DNA of 64,000 nucleotides from Orlajensenia leifsoniae (GTDB lineage: Bacteria > Actinomycetota > Actinomycetes > Actinomycetales > Microbacteriaceae), in assembly GCF_004570845.1 (NCBI RefSeq), contig NZ_SPQZ01000004.1:124001-188000 (forward strand), read 5' to 3'. Shown piece by piece: positions 24,283-33,210 of this stretch; the stretch's first letter is position 1; each line of letters begins with the position of its first letter. The notes under the pieces were generated by a model, which saw only the letters and a list, made by a program, of their open reading frames with translations, ran no database searches and was not told the origin of the DNA. The translations under genes were made by a program, and so were the position numbers.

Positions 24283-25254
24283 ATGACGACTGCCGATCTC
24301 ATCGGAAAGATACTTCAGCTGGTCGGTGGCGTTGCGATCTTCGCGGCCGTCGTCGGGCTGATCCTGTTCTTCATCGACAAAGCACCCAAGCGCGGTCGCG
24401 ACGTGCTGCAACTCATCGCCTTCCTGGCGCCGGCCGTGATCCTTCTGGGCATCGGCCTCGTCTACCCGGCCATCCGCACGGGCATCGCCGCCTTCGCGAA
24501 CAAGTCGGGCGAGTTCATCGGGCTCGACAATTTCGTCTGGATGTTCACCCAGCCTGAAGCGCTCATCACTCTGCGCAACACCATCATCTGGGTGATCCTC
24601 GTGCCGACGATCTCGACGGTGATCGGTCTGGCCTACGCCAACTTCATCGACCGTTCCCGCGGCGAGAAGATCTACAAGTCACTGATCTTCATGCCGTTCG
24701 CCATCTCCTTCGTCGGCGCCGGCATCATCTGGAAGTTCGTCTACGAGTACCGTCCGGAGGGACGGGACCAGATCGGACTCCTCAACCAGATCATGGTCTG
24801 GCTCGGTCAGGAGCCGGTGCTCTGGCTGCAGACGGCTCCGATGAACACGATCCTGCTGATCATCGTGATGATCTGGGTGCAGACCGGATTCGCTGTCGTG
24901 GTGCTCTCGGCATCCATCAAGGGCATCCCGGCCGAACAGCTCGAAGCGGCTGAACTCGACGGTACGAACGGGTGGCAACGGTTCACGAATGTCGTGCTCC
25001 CCGGTATCCGTGGTGCCCTCGTGGTCGTCGTGACCACGATCTCCATCGCCACCCTCAAGGTGTTCGACATCGTGCGCACCATGACCGGCGGAAACTTCGA
25101 GACCAGCGTCGTCGCCAACGAGATGTACACGCAGGCGTTCCGCGCCCTCGAACCCGGTCGTGGCTCGGCACTCGCCCTCATCCTGTTCGTGCTCGTGCTG
25201 CCCATCGTGGTCTACAACGTTCGCGTCCTCCGCAAGCAGAAGGAGATCCGATGA
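24283..25254 (+). CDS. ABC transporter permease, alpha-glucoside (AglF-like) type
   Basis: A 323-residue permease of the MalF family. An extra N-terminal helix (ILQLVGGVAIFAAVVGLILFFI) precedes the six core helices. The EAA loop reads EAAELDGTNGWQRFTNVVLPGIR. GGAGGAGA stands five bases before the ATG at 24283; an alternative GTG start five codons earlier lies inside that Shine-Dalgarno. The stop overlaps the next start by ATGA. There is no ATPase gene in this operon, so a shared MsiK-type ATPase elsewhere in the genome probably serves it, as is known in other actinobacteria. Confidence 0.9.
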   Translation: MTTADLIGKILQLVGGVAIFAAVVGLILFFIDKAPKRGRDVLQLIAFLAPAVILLGIGLVYPAIRTGIAAFANKSGEFIGLDNFVWMFTQPEALITLRNTIIWVILVPTISTVIGLAYANFIDRSRGEKIYKSLIFMPFAISFVGAGIIWKFVYEYRPEGRDQIGLLNQIMVWLGQEPVLWLQTAPMNTILLIIVMIWVQTGFAVVVLSASIKGIPAEQLEAAELDGTNGWQRFTNVVLPGIRGALVVVVTTISIATLKVFDIVRTMTGGNFETSVVANEMYTQAFRALEPGRGSALALILFVLVLPIVVYNVRVLRKQKEIR

Positions 25255-26237
25255 CCTACACACCGGTCGAGATTCCCCTCGACGACGAGACCAAGAAGGA
25301 ATTCCAGCGCGGCTTCAATGCCGACGGCACCAAGGCGGCGCGCGTCAAGAAGCGGCTCACGTCGCGGACGGCGACGATCGTCTCGCTCATCATCGCCGTC
25401 ATCTGGATCATCCCCACCTTCGGCCTGTTCATCTCCTCCTTCCGTCCAGAGGAGTTGATCAAGACCACCGGCTGGTGGACGATCTTCCAGAACCCGGGCT
25501 TCACGCTCGACAACTACAAGGAGGTGCTGTTCTCCTCGTCGTCCTCGTCGCCTCAGCTCGGCGCCTACTTCGTGAACTCGCTCGCGATCACGATCCCCGT
25601 CGTGGTGTTCGCGACGGTGCTGGCGGCCATGGCCGCCTACGCGCTGGCCTGGATCCCGTTCAAGGGCGCCGGCTGGATCTTCATCGTGATCTTCGCGCTG
25701 CAGATCGTGCCGCTGCAGATGGCACTCATCCCGTTGCTGCAGATGTTCACGACGTGGATCCTCCCGATCCAGCGCTTCGTGCACGACATCATCCCCATCA
25801 TCCCCGAGCAGTCGTACGTGCAGGTCTGGATCGCGCACACGATCTTCGGCCTGCCGCTGGCGATCTTCCTGCTGCACAACTTCATCTCGGAGATCCCCGG
25901 GGAGCTCATCGAGGCTGCCCGCGTCGACGGGGCGAACCACGGGCAGATCTTCCTGCGCATCATCCTCCCGCTGTCGGTGCCGATCCTCGCGTCGTTCGCC
26001 ATCTTCCAGTTCCTGTGGGTCTGGAACGACCTGCTGGTGGCGCTCGTGTTCTCCGGAGGAACACCGGATGTCGCTCCACTGACACAACGATTGGCCGAGC
26101 TCACGGGTAACCGAGGTCAGGAGTGGCAGCGACTCACGGCTGCCGCGTTCATCTCGCTGATCGTGCCGCTCATCGTGTTCTTCAGCCTGCAGCGCTACTT
26201 CGTGCGCGGCCTGCTGGCGGGCTCGACGAAGGGGTAG
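25251..26237 (+). CDS. ABC transporter permease, alpha-glucoside (AglG-like) type
   Basis: A 328-residue permease of the MalG family. A hydrophilic N-terminus of about 35 residues is followed by six helices. The EAA loop reads EAARVDGANHGQIFLRIILPLSVPIL, and the end LQRYFVRGLLAGSTKG is typical of MalG-like proteins. AAGGAGA lies before the ATG. It pairs with the AglF-like subunit to form the channel. It is the last gene of the operon and is followed by a 21-bp perfect inverted repeat. Confidence 0.92.
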   Translation: MTYTPVEIPLDDETKKEFQRGFNADGTKAARVKKRLTSRTATIVSLIIAVIWIIPTFGLFISSFRPEELIKTTGWWTIFQNPGFTLDNYKEVLFSSSSSSPQLGAYFVNSLAITIPVVVFATVLAAMAAYALAWIPFKGAGWIFIVIFALQIVPLQMALIPLLQMFTTWILPIQRFVHDIIPIIPEQSYVQVWIAHTIFGLPLAIFLLHNFISEIPGELIEAARVDGANHGQIFLRIILPLSVPILASFAIFQFLWVWNDLLVALVFSGGTPDVAPLTQRLAELTGNRGQEWQRLTAAAFISLIVPLIVFFSLQRYFVRGLLAGSTKG

Positions 26238-26256
26238 CCGCAGCGCCTCCTTCCAT

Positions 26257-26315
26257 ATGCAGGATGAGAGCCGACTCGTGCCCCTACGGGAGCTGAGTCG
26301 GCTCTCATCCTGCAT
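26257..26315. terminator. Perfect 21-bp inverted repeat
   Basis: 26257-26277 (ATGCAGGATGAGAGCCGACTC) is fully complementary to 26295-26315, with a 17-base loop. It ends the alpha-glucoside operon. The arms are AT-richer than most terminators here, and no U-run follows, so it could also be a REP-like or bidirectional element. Confidence 0.7.
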
Positions 26316-26381
26316 CTGCGCGTCAGCTGCCAGCGGAACAGGGGCACCGGATGCCGCTGCTCACGCGCCTAGGCTGAATCC

Positions 26382-28310
26382 ATGAGCATGGGCAGCGGGA
26401 TGAGAGGCGGCCCGAAGCGTGCCACTCTCGGTGAGGGCGGCGGAACGGCCAGCAGCGCGCCGCGGCACGGTCCGGTCGACATCCAGGCGCAGAAGGCGGC
26501 CAACGCCGATGCGCCCCGCATCCCGCACCTCGGGCGACGGATCATGGACCTGTTCGCCCCGCACCGTGCGGCTCTCACGCTCACGGTCGTGCTGGTCATC
26601 GTCACGGCCGGCCTGTCCGTCATCCCGCCGCTGCTCACCCAGCGAGCCTTCGACGACGGCCTGTTCCCGCCGAGTGGCGGGCCGAACCTGCCCGTGCTCG
26701 GCACCATCGTCGCCGCGATGATCGCCGTGTTCATCGTCAGTGCTCTGCTCGGCGTCTGGCAGGCGTACCTCACCGCCACGGTCGGCAACAAGGTGATGGG
26801 CGCCCTGCGGGTGCGTCTGTTCACTCACCTGCAGGCGATGGAGCTCGGCTTCTTCACGCGTACGAAGACCGGCGTCATCCAGTCGCGCCTGCAGAACGAC
26901 GTCGGCGGGGTCGCCGGCGTCCTGACCAACACCGTGTCGAGCGTGCTCGGCAACACCGTGACGGTCATCTCGGCATTCATCGCCATGCTCATCCTCGACT
27001 GGCGGCTCACGATCGTGGCCGTGGTGCTGATGCCGTTCATGGTCATCGCCCAGCGCCGCGTCGGGCAGGTGCGCGCGCGCATCGCAGGCCAGACCCAGGA
27101 GTCGCTCTCCGAGATGACCGCCATCACGCAGGAGACGCTGAGCGTCTCGGGCATCCTGCTGTCCAAGGCCTTCGCCAGGCAGCAGACGGAGATCGGCCGA
27201 TACTCCGACGAGAACAGGAACCAGATCAGCCTGCAGGTGCGGCAGGCCATGAGCGGACAGTGGTTCTTCGCCCTGGTCACCATCTTCCTCTCCAGCGTTC
27301 CGGCCATCGTCTACCTCCTGGCCGGCTACCTCGCCGTCGGCGGGGCCGAGACGATCACCGCCGGAACCATCGTCGCCTTCACCACGGTGCAGTCACGTCT
27401 GCTGTTCCCGCTCATCGGCCTCATGCGCGTCGCCCTCGACCTGCAGACCTCCGGCGCGCTCTTCGCCCGCATCTTCGAGTACCTCGACCTGCGGCCGGCG
27501 ATCACCGACGCTCCCGACGCCCGGTCCGTGCCCGAGGGCGACCTGCTCGGGAAGGTCGAGTTCGACCACGTCTCCTTCTTCTACCCGGATGCCGCAGGCG
27601 AGGCGCATCCGACCCTCGACGACGTCTCCTTCACCATCGAGCGGGGCCAGTTCGCCGCCTTCGTCGGGCCGAGCGGCGCCGGCAAGACCACGGTGTCGTA
27701 CCTGGTGCCCCGGCTCTACGAGGTGAGTGGGGGAGCGGTGCGCTTCTCGGGGGTCGACGTGCGCGAACTCGAGCAGAGCTCCCTCGTCGACCACATCGGC
27801 ATCGTCAGCCAGGAGACCTATCTCTTCCACGCGACCATCGCCGAGAACCTGCGCTACGCCAAGCCCGAGGCGACGGATGCCGAGCTCGAGGCCGCAGCGC
27901 GCGCCGCGAACATCCACGCCACCATCGCGAGCTTCCCCGACGGGTACGAGACGGTCGTCGGCGAGCGCGGGTATCGGCTCTCCGGGGGAGAGAAGCAGCG
28001 GGTCGCGATCGCGCGAGTGCTGCTCAAGGACCCCGAGGTCCTCGTGCTCGACGAGGCGACGAGTGCGCTCGACACCATCTCGGAGCGCGTGGTGCAGGCC
28101 GCCATCGATGATGCCGCCCGCGGACGCACGACCATCGCGATCGCGCACAGGCTCTCGACGGTCATCGACGCCGACGTCATCTTCGTGGTCGAGGCCGGCC
28201 GCATCGTCGAGAGCGGCACCCACCCCGAGCTGCTCGCCGCTCGAGGCACGTACGCCGAGCTCTACTCGCAGCAGGTGACGGCGCCGGTGGAACCGACCGT
28301 CGCAGACTGA
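26382..28310 (+). CDS. ABC exporter (fused membrane and ATPase domains)
   Basis: A 642-residue half-transporter. A Gly/Ala-rich N-terminal tail precedes six transmembrane helices (residues ~60-360, beginning RAALTLTVVLVIVTAGLSVIPPL). The NBD has Walker A GPSGAGKTT (429-437), a Q-loop VSQETYLFHATIAENLRYA, signature RLSGGEKQRVAIARVLL, and Walker B VLVLDEATSALD. It is an MsbA/BmrA-like exporter for lipids or drugs. A -10-like TAGGCT ends seven bases before the ATG and no Shine-Dalgarno is present, so it is probably leaderless. It is a single gene; no second half-transporter is adjacent, so it likely forms a homodimer. Confidence 0.93.
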   Translation: MSMGSGMRGGPKRATLGEGGGTASSAPRHGPVDIQAQKAANADAPRIPHLGRRIMDLFAPHRAALTLTVVLVIVTAGLSVIPPLLTQRAFDDGLFPPSGGPNLPVLGTIVAAMIAVFIVSALLGVWQAYLTATVGNKVMGALRVRLFTHLQAMELGFFTRTKTGVIQSRLQNDVGGVAGVLTNTVSSVLGNTVTVISAFIAMLILDWRLTIVAVVLMPFMVIAQRRVGQVRARIAGQTQESLSEMTAITQETLSVSGILLSKAFARQQTEIGRYSDENRNQISLQVRQAMSGQWFFALVTIFLSSVPAIVYLLAGYLAVGGAETITAGTIVAFTTVQSRLLFPLIGLMRVALDLQTSGALFARIFEYLDLRPAITDAPDARSVPEGDLLGKVEFDHVSFFYPDAAGEAHPTLDDVSFTIERGQFAAFVGPSGAGKTTVSYLVPRLYEVSGGAVRFSGVDVRELEQSSLVDHIGIVSQETYLFHATIAENLRYAKPEATDAELEAAARAANIHATIASFPDGYETVVGERGYRLSGGEKQRVAIARVLLKDPEVLVLDEATSALDTISERVVQAAIDDAARGRTTIAIAHRLSTVIDADVIFVVEAGRIVESGTHPELLAARGTYAELYSQQVTAPVEPTVAD

Positions 28311-28325
28311 GGGTCGGCGGCAGCC

Positions 28326-29090
28326 TCAGGAATTCTCGGCGAGCATCCCCTGCATCAGCTCGATCTCGGCGGTCTGGCTGGCGACGACGCCGTTCGCGAA
28401 GGTCGTCACCACGGCGTTCGAGCTGCGGTCGAGCAGGGACTCGGCCATCTCGAGTGCTCCGCGATGGTGGGCGATCATGAGGGTGAGGAACAGGCGTTCG
28501 GCCTCGACCCCCTCAAGGCTCTTCAGCTCGGTGAGCTGGGCATCCGTCGCCATGCCCGGCATAAGGCCGCCGGGGGTGTGGGTCGCGTCGGTGCCGGTGC
28601 CGGCCGTGTGGCCGTGGTCGGTTCCGGATGCTCCGGGCCGGGTCATCCACGTCATCGACGGCTCGCTCCCGGCCTGGCTGAGCCCCCATTCGTTCAGCCA
28701 GCCGTAGAGCTGGCCGGACTGCTGCCCCTGGGTGGTCGCGATGTCGTAGGCGAGCAGGCGCACGTCGGCGTCATCCGTCGCGTCCCGCACGATCATCGCC
28801 ATCTCGACGCCCTGCACGTGGTGGGCCTGCATGTCGCGGGCGAAGCCGGCCTCGGCGCTGGTGTCCGTCGGTGTCGGATCGCCGAGGGTGGAGATGCGCC
28901 CGAACGAGTACGCGAGCAGCGCCGTCACGACGATCGCCACGATGGCGACGGCGATCACGGCCACGCGTCCGCCCCGGCCCACGCGACCGGCGGCGGGGGC
29001 CGCGGCGGCCGAACCGTCGACCGAGTCGTCCTCGCCGGCGACGACCCCGCTGGAGGCGGCGTCGATGGCGCTAGACCTTGCCCGGGGCAT
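28326..29090 (-). CDS. DUF305 domain protein, membrane-anchored
   Basis: A 254-residue protein with one transmembrane helix (residues ~42-65, VAVIAVAIVAIVVTALLAYSFG) and an extracytoplasmic DUF305 domain. Two repeats carry the family motif: AGFARDMQAHHVQGVEMAMIV and LFLTLMIAHHRGALEMAESLL. The HH pairs suggest metal binding; DUF305 proteins are often linked to copper handling, but no function is proven. A His/Thr/Gly-rich linker (TDHGHTAGTGTDATH) lies between them. Its start overlaps the end of the DUF3105 gene by 20 bases, so the pair is cotranscribed. Confidence 0.9.
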   Translation of the reverse strand: MPRARSSAIDAASSGVVAGEDDSVDGSAAAAPAAGRVGRGGRVAVIAVAIVAIVVTALLAYSFGRISTLGDPTPTDTSAEAGFARDMQAHHVQGVEMAMIVRDATDDADVRLLAYDIATTQGQQSGQLYGWLNEWGLSQAGSEPSMTWMTRPGASGTDHGHTAGTGTDATHTPGGLMPGMATDAQLTELKSLEGVEAERLFLTLMIAHHRGALEMAESLLDRSSNAVVTTFANGVVASQTAEIELMQGMLAENS

Positions 29091-29799
29091 CGACGGCTCC
29101 GGTGCAGAGGGCGCCGGGCTCCGGAACGTTCTGGCTCTTCCAGTACTCCTCGAGGAAGGCGGAGACGCGCTCGTCGTCGACCGAGTCGACGGCCAGCTGC
29201 ACGTTCCAGCCGCTCAGCACGACCGGGCTGGGCAGCCCGTCGAAGGGCGAGAGCACGATGTAGCTGCTGGGCAGCTCGGCCTTCAGCGCGCTGAGGTCGG
29301 CATCCGACAACGACGGGTCGTAGGTGACCCAGATCGCTCCGTGCTCGAGCGAGTGCACAGCATTCTCATTCGGCACGGGCTCGGTGTAGACGCCGCAGTT
29401 GAGCCACGCGGGGTTGTGCGATCCGCCGGCCGGTGGTGTCTGCGGGTAGTCCACCACGCCCTCCACATGCTGCGACTCGTTGTCGAAGGTCTCAACGCCC
29501 TCGATCTCGGCGCCGGTTCCTCCGGCGGTGTACTCCTTGGGCTGCGGCGTGAGAACGATCGAGACGACGACGACGGCCACGACGGCGACGGCTGCCACGA
29601 TGGCCGAGGCGATGCCGATGCGGCGGTTGCGCTTGGATCTGGCCTCCTTGCGGCGGAACTCCTCGAGCTTGGCGGCGCGGTCGTCGGCGCGCTTCTGCTT
29701 GATGGACCTCTGCTTGGCAGCGGCCTTCGCGGCGGGAGGAACGGGCGGGACGGGCGGGACAGGCGGAGTGCTGGGGGTCACGGAACAATACGAACGCAT
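29071..29799 (-). CDS. DUF3105 domain protein, membrane-anchored
   Basis: A protein of about 242 residues. A Pro-rich, then Lys/Arg-rich cytoplasmic tail is followed by one membrane helix (IGIASAIVAAVAVVAVVVVSIVL) and a DUF3105 domain (GGSHNPAWLNCGVYTEPVPNENAVHSLEHGAIWVTYDP). The His and Cys residues in that segment are conserved in the family. The start is uncertain: an ATG at 29799, a GTG at 29781 and a GTG at 29835 are all in frame, and none has a strong Shine-Dalgarno. The pairing DUF3105-DUF305 is recurrent in actinobacteria and hints at a shared role in the envelope, perhaps with metals. Confidence 0.85.
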   Translation of the reverse strand: MRSYCSVTPSTPPVPPVPPVPPAAKAAAKQRSIKQKRADDRAAKLEEFRRKEARSKRNRRIGIASAIVAAVAVVAVVVVSIVLTPQPKEYTAGGTGAEIEGVETFDNESQHVEGVVDYPQTPPAGGSHNPAWLNCGVYTEPVPNENAVHSLEHGAIWVTYDPSLSDADLSALKAELPSSYIVLSPFDGLPSPVVLSGWNVQLAVDSVDDERVSAFLEEYWKSQNVPEPGALCTGAVDAPGKV

Positions 29800-30115
29800 C
29801 AAGCGCACCCGCAGCTTCGATCGGACGCCTCTCACAGCCCATTCCCAGCCGAACCGGGGCGTGCGCCTTCACCGTCCGAGCTGCAGCCCGGACCACCCTG
29901 CGCTGCAGGTCCTGCGACGCGCGCCCGTGATTTCGACCGCATCGTGAAGAAACGACCGCGCAGGCGACGGATTCGCCCGTCGCGCGGCATCCGTCACCGG
30001 ATAGGGTGGAGCCGTGAACATCTCCCGCTCGTGTTGTCGCCGCTGATCACCACCCCAGCGACCATTTCCCTGTGCCTGCGCACTGACGCGCAGCACGACC
30101 GTTAGGACAACACGG

Positions 30116-31477
30116 ATGCATTACGCAGAGACCATCGTCGACCTCGTCGGCAACACGCCGCTCGTCAAGCTCAACCGGGTCACCGACGGCACCGCCGCCA
30201 CGGTGCTCGTGAAGCTCGAGTACCTGAACCCCGGCGGCTCCGCCAAGGACCGCATCGCGACCCGCATCATCGACGCGGCCGAGCGCGAGGGCAAGCTGAA
30301 GACGGGCGGCACCATCGTGGAGCCGACTTCCGGCAACACCGGGGTCGGCCTCGCGCTCGTCGCCCAGCAGCGCGGCTACCGCTGCGTCTTCGTTCTGCCG
30401 GACAAGGTCGGCGAGGACAAGCGCAACGTGCTCACCGCCTATGGCGCCGAGGTCGTCGTGACGCCGACCTCCGTGCCGCCCGACCACCCCGAGTCGTACT
30501 ACAGCGTCTCCGACCGGCTGGTCAGCGAGATCCCGGGCGCGTTCAAGCCCGACCAGTACTCCAACCCCAACGGCCCGCTCAGCCACTACGAGACCACGGG
30601 TCCCGAGATCTGGCGCGACACCGACGGGCTCGTGACGCACTTCGTCGCCGGCGTCGGCACGGGTGGCACGATCACCGGCACCGGGCGGTTCCTGCGCGAG
30701 CAGTCCGACACCGTGCGGATCATCGGCGCCGACCCCGAGGGCTCCGTCTACTCCGGCGGCACCGGGCGCCCGTACCTCGTCGAGGGCGTCGGCGAGGACT
30801 TCTGGCCCACCGCCTACGACCCCAGCGTTCCTCACGAGATCATCGCCGTGACGGATGCGGAGGCCTTCGCCATGACGCGTCGGCTCGCGCTCGAAGAGGG
30901 CATCCTCGTCGGCGGGTCGAGCGGCATGGCCGTGGTCGCGGCCCTCCAGGTCGCGAAGGACCTCCCGGCGGATGCCGTCGTCGTCGTGCTGCTTCCCGAT
31001 GGTGGCCGCGGCTACCTGGCCAAGATCTTCAACGACAAGTGGCTGCGCTCCTACGGGTTCAGCAACGCGCCGACAGGTCACACCGTCGCCAACCTGCTGG
31101 CCACGAAGGCCGGGCGCACCGAGCCGCTCGTGTTCACGCATCCCGACGACACCATCCGCGACGCCATCGACCGCATGACCGAGACCGGCGTCTCGCAGCT
31201 GCTCGTGCTGAACGCTGAGCCGCCCGTCGTGCTCGGCGAGGTCTCGGGTGCCATCCACGACGAGGAGCTCATGGAGCTCGTCTTCGCCGGCAAGGTGAAG
31301 CTCACCGACAAGGTCTCCTCGGTGATCGGCGAGCCGCTGCAGCTCATCGGCGTGAACGAGCCCGTCGCCGCGGCTCGCGCAGCCTTCGCCACCCAGCCGG
31401 CCCTGCTCGTGACCGACGGCGGCAAGGTGCTCGGAGTCGTCACCCGCTCCGACCTGCTCAGCTACCTCGGCGCCTAG
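30116..31477 (+). CDS. cbs: Cystathionine beta-synthase
   Basis: A 453-residue PLP enzyme with two C-terminal CBS domains. The catalytic part has the PLP Lys44 in NPGGSAKDRI, the loop EPTSGNTGVGLALVA and the phosphate-binding GVGTGGTITGTGR. The last ~120 residues form the CBS pair (PLVFTHPDDTIRDAIDRMTETGVSQLLV, and PALLVTDGGKVLGVVTRSDLL). It joins homocysteine and serine (or acts as an O-acetylserine-dependent synthase). The length and domain order match actinobacterial Cbs. A -10-like TAGGAC ends eight bases before the ATG, so it is probably leaderless. The PLP-dependent metB-like gene follows after nine bases. Confidence 0.93.
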   Translation: MHYAETIVDLVGNTPLVKLNRVTDGTAATVLVKLEYLNPGGSAKDRIATRIIDAAEREGKLKTGGTIVEPTSGNTGVGLALVAQQRGYRCVFVLPDKVGEDKRNVLTAYGAEVVVTPTSVPPDHPESYYSVSDRLVSEIPGAFKPDQYSNPNGPLSHYETTGPEIWRDTDGLVTHFVAGVGTGGTITGTGRFLREQSDTVRIIGADPEGSVYSGGTGRPYLVEGVGEDFWPTAYDPSVPHEIIAVTDAEAFAMTRRLALEEGILVGGSSGMAVVAALQVAKDLPADAVVVVLLPDGGRGYLAKIFNDKWLRSYGFSNAPTGHTVANLLATKAGRTEPLVFTHPDDTIRDAIDRMTETGVSQLLVLNAEPPVVLGEVSGAIHDEELMELVFAGKVKLTDKVSSVIGEPLQLIGVNEPVAAARAAFATQPALLVTDGGKVLGVVTRSDLLSYLGA

Positions 31478-31486
31478 GAGAACACC

Positions 31487-32653
31487 ATGACCACCTCAGA
31501 CCGCTTCGCCACCCGCGCCATCCACGCCGGCCAGGAGTTCGACCCCACCACGGGCGCCGTCATCCCGCCGATCTACCAGACCTCCACCTTCGTGCAGGAG
31601 AGCATCGGCTCGCTGCGCGGCGGCTACGAGTACGCCCGCTCCGGCAACCCGACGCGCACGGCTCTCGAGACCCTGCTCGCCGCTCTCGAGGGGGGAAAGC
31701 ACGGCCTCTCGTTCGCTTCGGGCCTCGCCGCCGAAGACGCCCTGCTGCGCGCGGTGCTGCAGCCCGGCGACCACGTGGTGCTGGGCAACGACGTCTACGG
31801 CGGGACCTACCGGCTGATCAACCGCGTGCACGGAGCCTGGGGCATCCGGAACACCCCGGTCGACCTCGCCGACCTCGATGCCGTCCGGGCGGCGGTGGCC
31901 ACCGAGGCCACTCGCATCCTCTGGATCGAGACTCCGTCGAACCCGCTGATGAAGATCAGCGACGTGGCCGCCCTCGTCGAGATCGGCCACGTGGCCGGCG
32001 TCCTCGTCGTGGTCGACAACACCTTCGCGTCTCCTGCGCTCCAGCAGCCGATGGCCCTCGGCGCCGACGTGATCGTGCACTCCACCACCAAGTACCTCGG
32101 CGGCCACTCCGACGTGATCGGCGGAGGCCTCGTCATCAACGACGACGAACTGCACGACAAGGTCAAGTTCCTGCAGTTCGCTGCGGGCGCGGTGTCGGCG
32201 CCGATGGATGCGTTCCTCACCATCCGCGGCATCAAGACCCTCGACGTGCGCATGGAGCGCCACTCCGCCAACGCCCAGGCCATCGCCGAGGCGCTCGTCG
32301 GTCACCCGGCGCTCGAGGCGGTCTACTACCCGGGCCTGCCGTCGCACCCCGGCCACGAGCTGGCCGCGCGCCAGATGTCGGGCTTCGGCGGCATGCTCTC
32401 CATCGCCGTTCGCCCGACATCCGGAAGTGGAGCGGATGCCGCTCGCCGCTTCGCCGAGTCGCTCGAGGTGTTCCAGCTGGCCGAGTCGCTGGGCGGCGTC
32501 GAGTCGCTGGTGAACTACCCCTCGGCCATGACGCACGCGTCGGTGAAGGGCACCGAGCTCGAGGTGCCCGAGAACGTCGTGCGCCTCTCGGTCGGCATCG
32601 AGGACGTCGACGACCTGGTCGCCGACGTGTTGCAGGCACTCGACGCTCGCTGA
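31487..32653 (+). CDS. metB: Cystathionine gamma-synthase (Cys/Met metabolism PLP enzyme)
   Basis: A 388-residue enzyme of the Cys/Met PLP family. Visible features are FATRAIHAGQEFDPTTGAVIPPIYQTSTF, YEYARSGNPTR, VVDNTFASP and the PLP Lys202 in HSTTKYLGGHSD. It would join O-succinyl/O-acetyl-homoserine to cysteine, or act as cystathionine gamma-lyase. The two activities are hard to tell apart by sequence. Next to cystathionine beta-synthase, a gamma-lyase role (reverse transsulfuration, making cysteine) is as plausible as the MetB role. GGAGAACACC separates the genes, so they are one operon. Confidence 0.9.
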   Translation: MTTSDRFATRAIHAGQEFDPTTGAVIPPIYQTSTFVQESIGSLRGGYEYARSGNPTRTALETLLAALEGGKHGLSFASGLAAEDALLRAVLQPGDHVVLGNDVYGGTYRLINRVHGAWGIRNTPVDLADLDAVRAAVATEATRILWIETPSNPLMKISDVAALVEIGHVAGVLVVVDNTFASPALQQPMALGADVIVHSTTKYLGGHSDVIGGGLVINDDELHDKVKFLQFAAGAVSAPMDAFLTIRGIKTLDVRMERHSANAQAIAEALVGHPALEAVYYPGLPSHPGHELAARQMSGFGGMLSIAVRPTSGSGADAARRFAESLEVFQLAESLGGVESLVNYPSAMTHASVKGTELEVPENVVRLSVGIEDVDDLVADVLQALDAR

Positions 32654-32720
32654 GGCCCACCCTTCCCCCGGGATCGCAACCCCATGCGCGATGTCGCCCG
32701 CACGGAGTAGAACAGTACGC

Positions 32721-33119
32721 ATGAGCGAACCGATCAACGACTGGATGGACGCCTACCTGCGCGCGTGGGACTCGAACGAGCCCGACGACATCCGTGCCCT
32801 CTTCACCGAAGACGCCGAGTACTACACGCTGCCCGGCCGACCGGCGAAGGCCGGCATCGAGGCGATCCTGGCCTGGTGGGACGACGCGCGCGACGAGGCG
32901 GGGGACTACACCTTCCGTTGGGAGCCGGTCTCGGTCACCCCGAATCGGGCCGTCATCCAGGGCTACACCGACTACCGCGAACGCGAGGGGTACCACAACC
33001 TCTGGATCATCGACTTCGCGCCCGATGGTCGGGCCAGCCGCTTCACCGAGTGGTGGGTCGAGGTTCCGGCTGACGGATCCGGGCCGAAGGGTGCGACCCT
33101 GCCGACGTCCGAGGACTGA
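32721..33119 (+). CDS. SnoaL-like/NTF2-fold protein
   Basis: A 132-residue protein with the NTF2-like pattern. The N-terminal helix is WMDAYLRAWDSNEPDDIRALFTEDAEYYT, followed by GIEAILAWW and alternating strands (TFRWEPVSVTPNRAVIQGYTDYRE, YHNLWIIDFAPDGRASRFTEWWV). Such proteins are small cyclases, isomerases or binding proteins; no specific substrate can be given. The ATG at 32721 is favoured because a -10-like TAGAAC ends eight bases before it, suggesting a leaderless mRNA. It is a single gene. Confidence 0.85.
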   Translation: MSEPINDWMDAYLRAWDSNEPDDIRALFTEDAEYYTLPGRPAKAGIEAILAWWDDARDEAGDYTFRWEPVSVTPNRAVIQGYTDYREREGYHNLWIIDFAPDGRASRFTEWWVEVPADGSGPKGATLPTSED

Positions 33120-33139
33120 CGCCGGGGCGACGCACGTAA

Positions 33140-33174
33140 TGGCAGGATTTCGACGAACATCGCCGTTCCTGCCA
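33140..33174 (+). terminator. Hairpin after the NTF2-fold gene
   Basis: TGGCAGGA (33140-33147) pairs with TCCTGCCA (33167-33174) around a 19-base loop. It lies between the NTF2-fold gene and the leaderless permease gene and could act as a weak terminator. Confidence 0.5.
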
Positions 33175-33210
33175 GCGTGACGAGACGGGTCGCTCGGGCA
33201 TAGTGGACGA

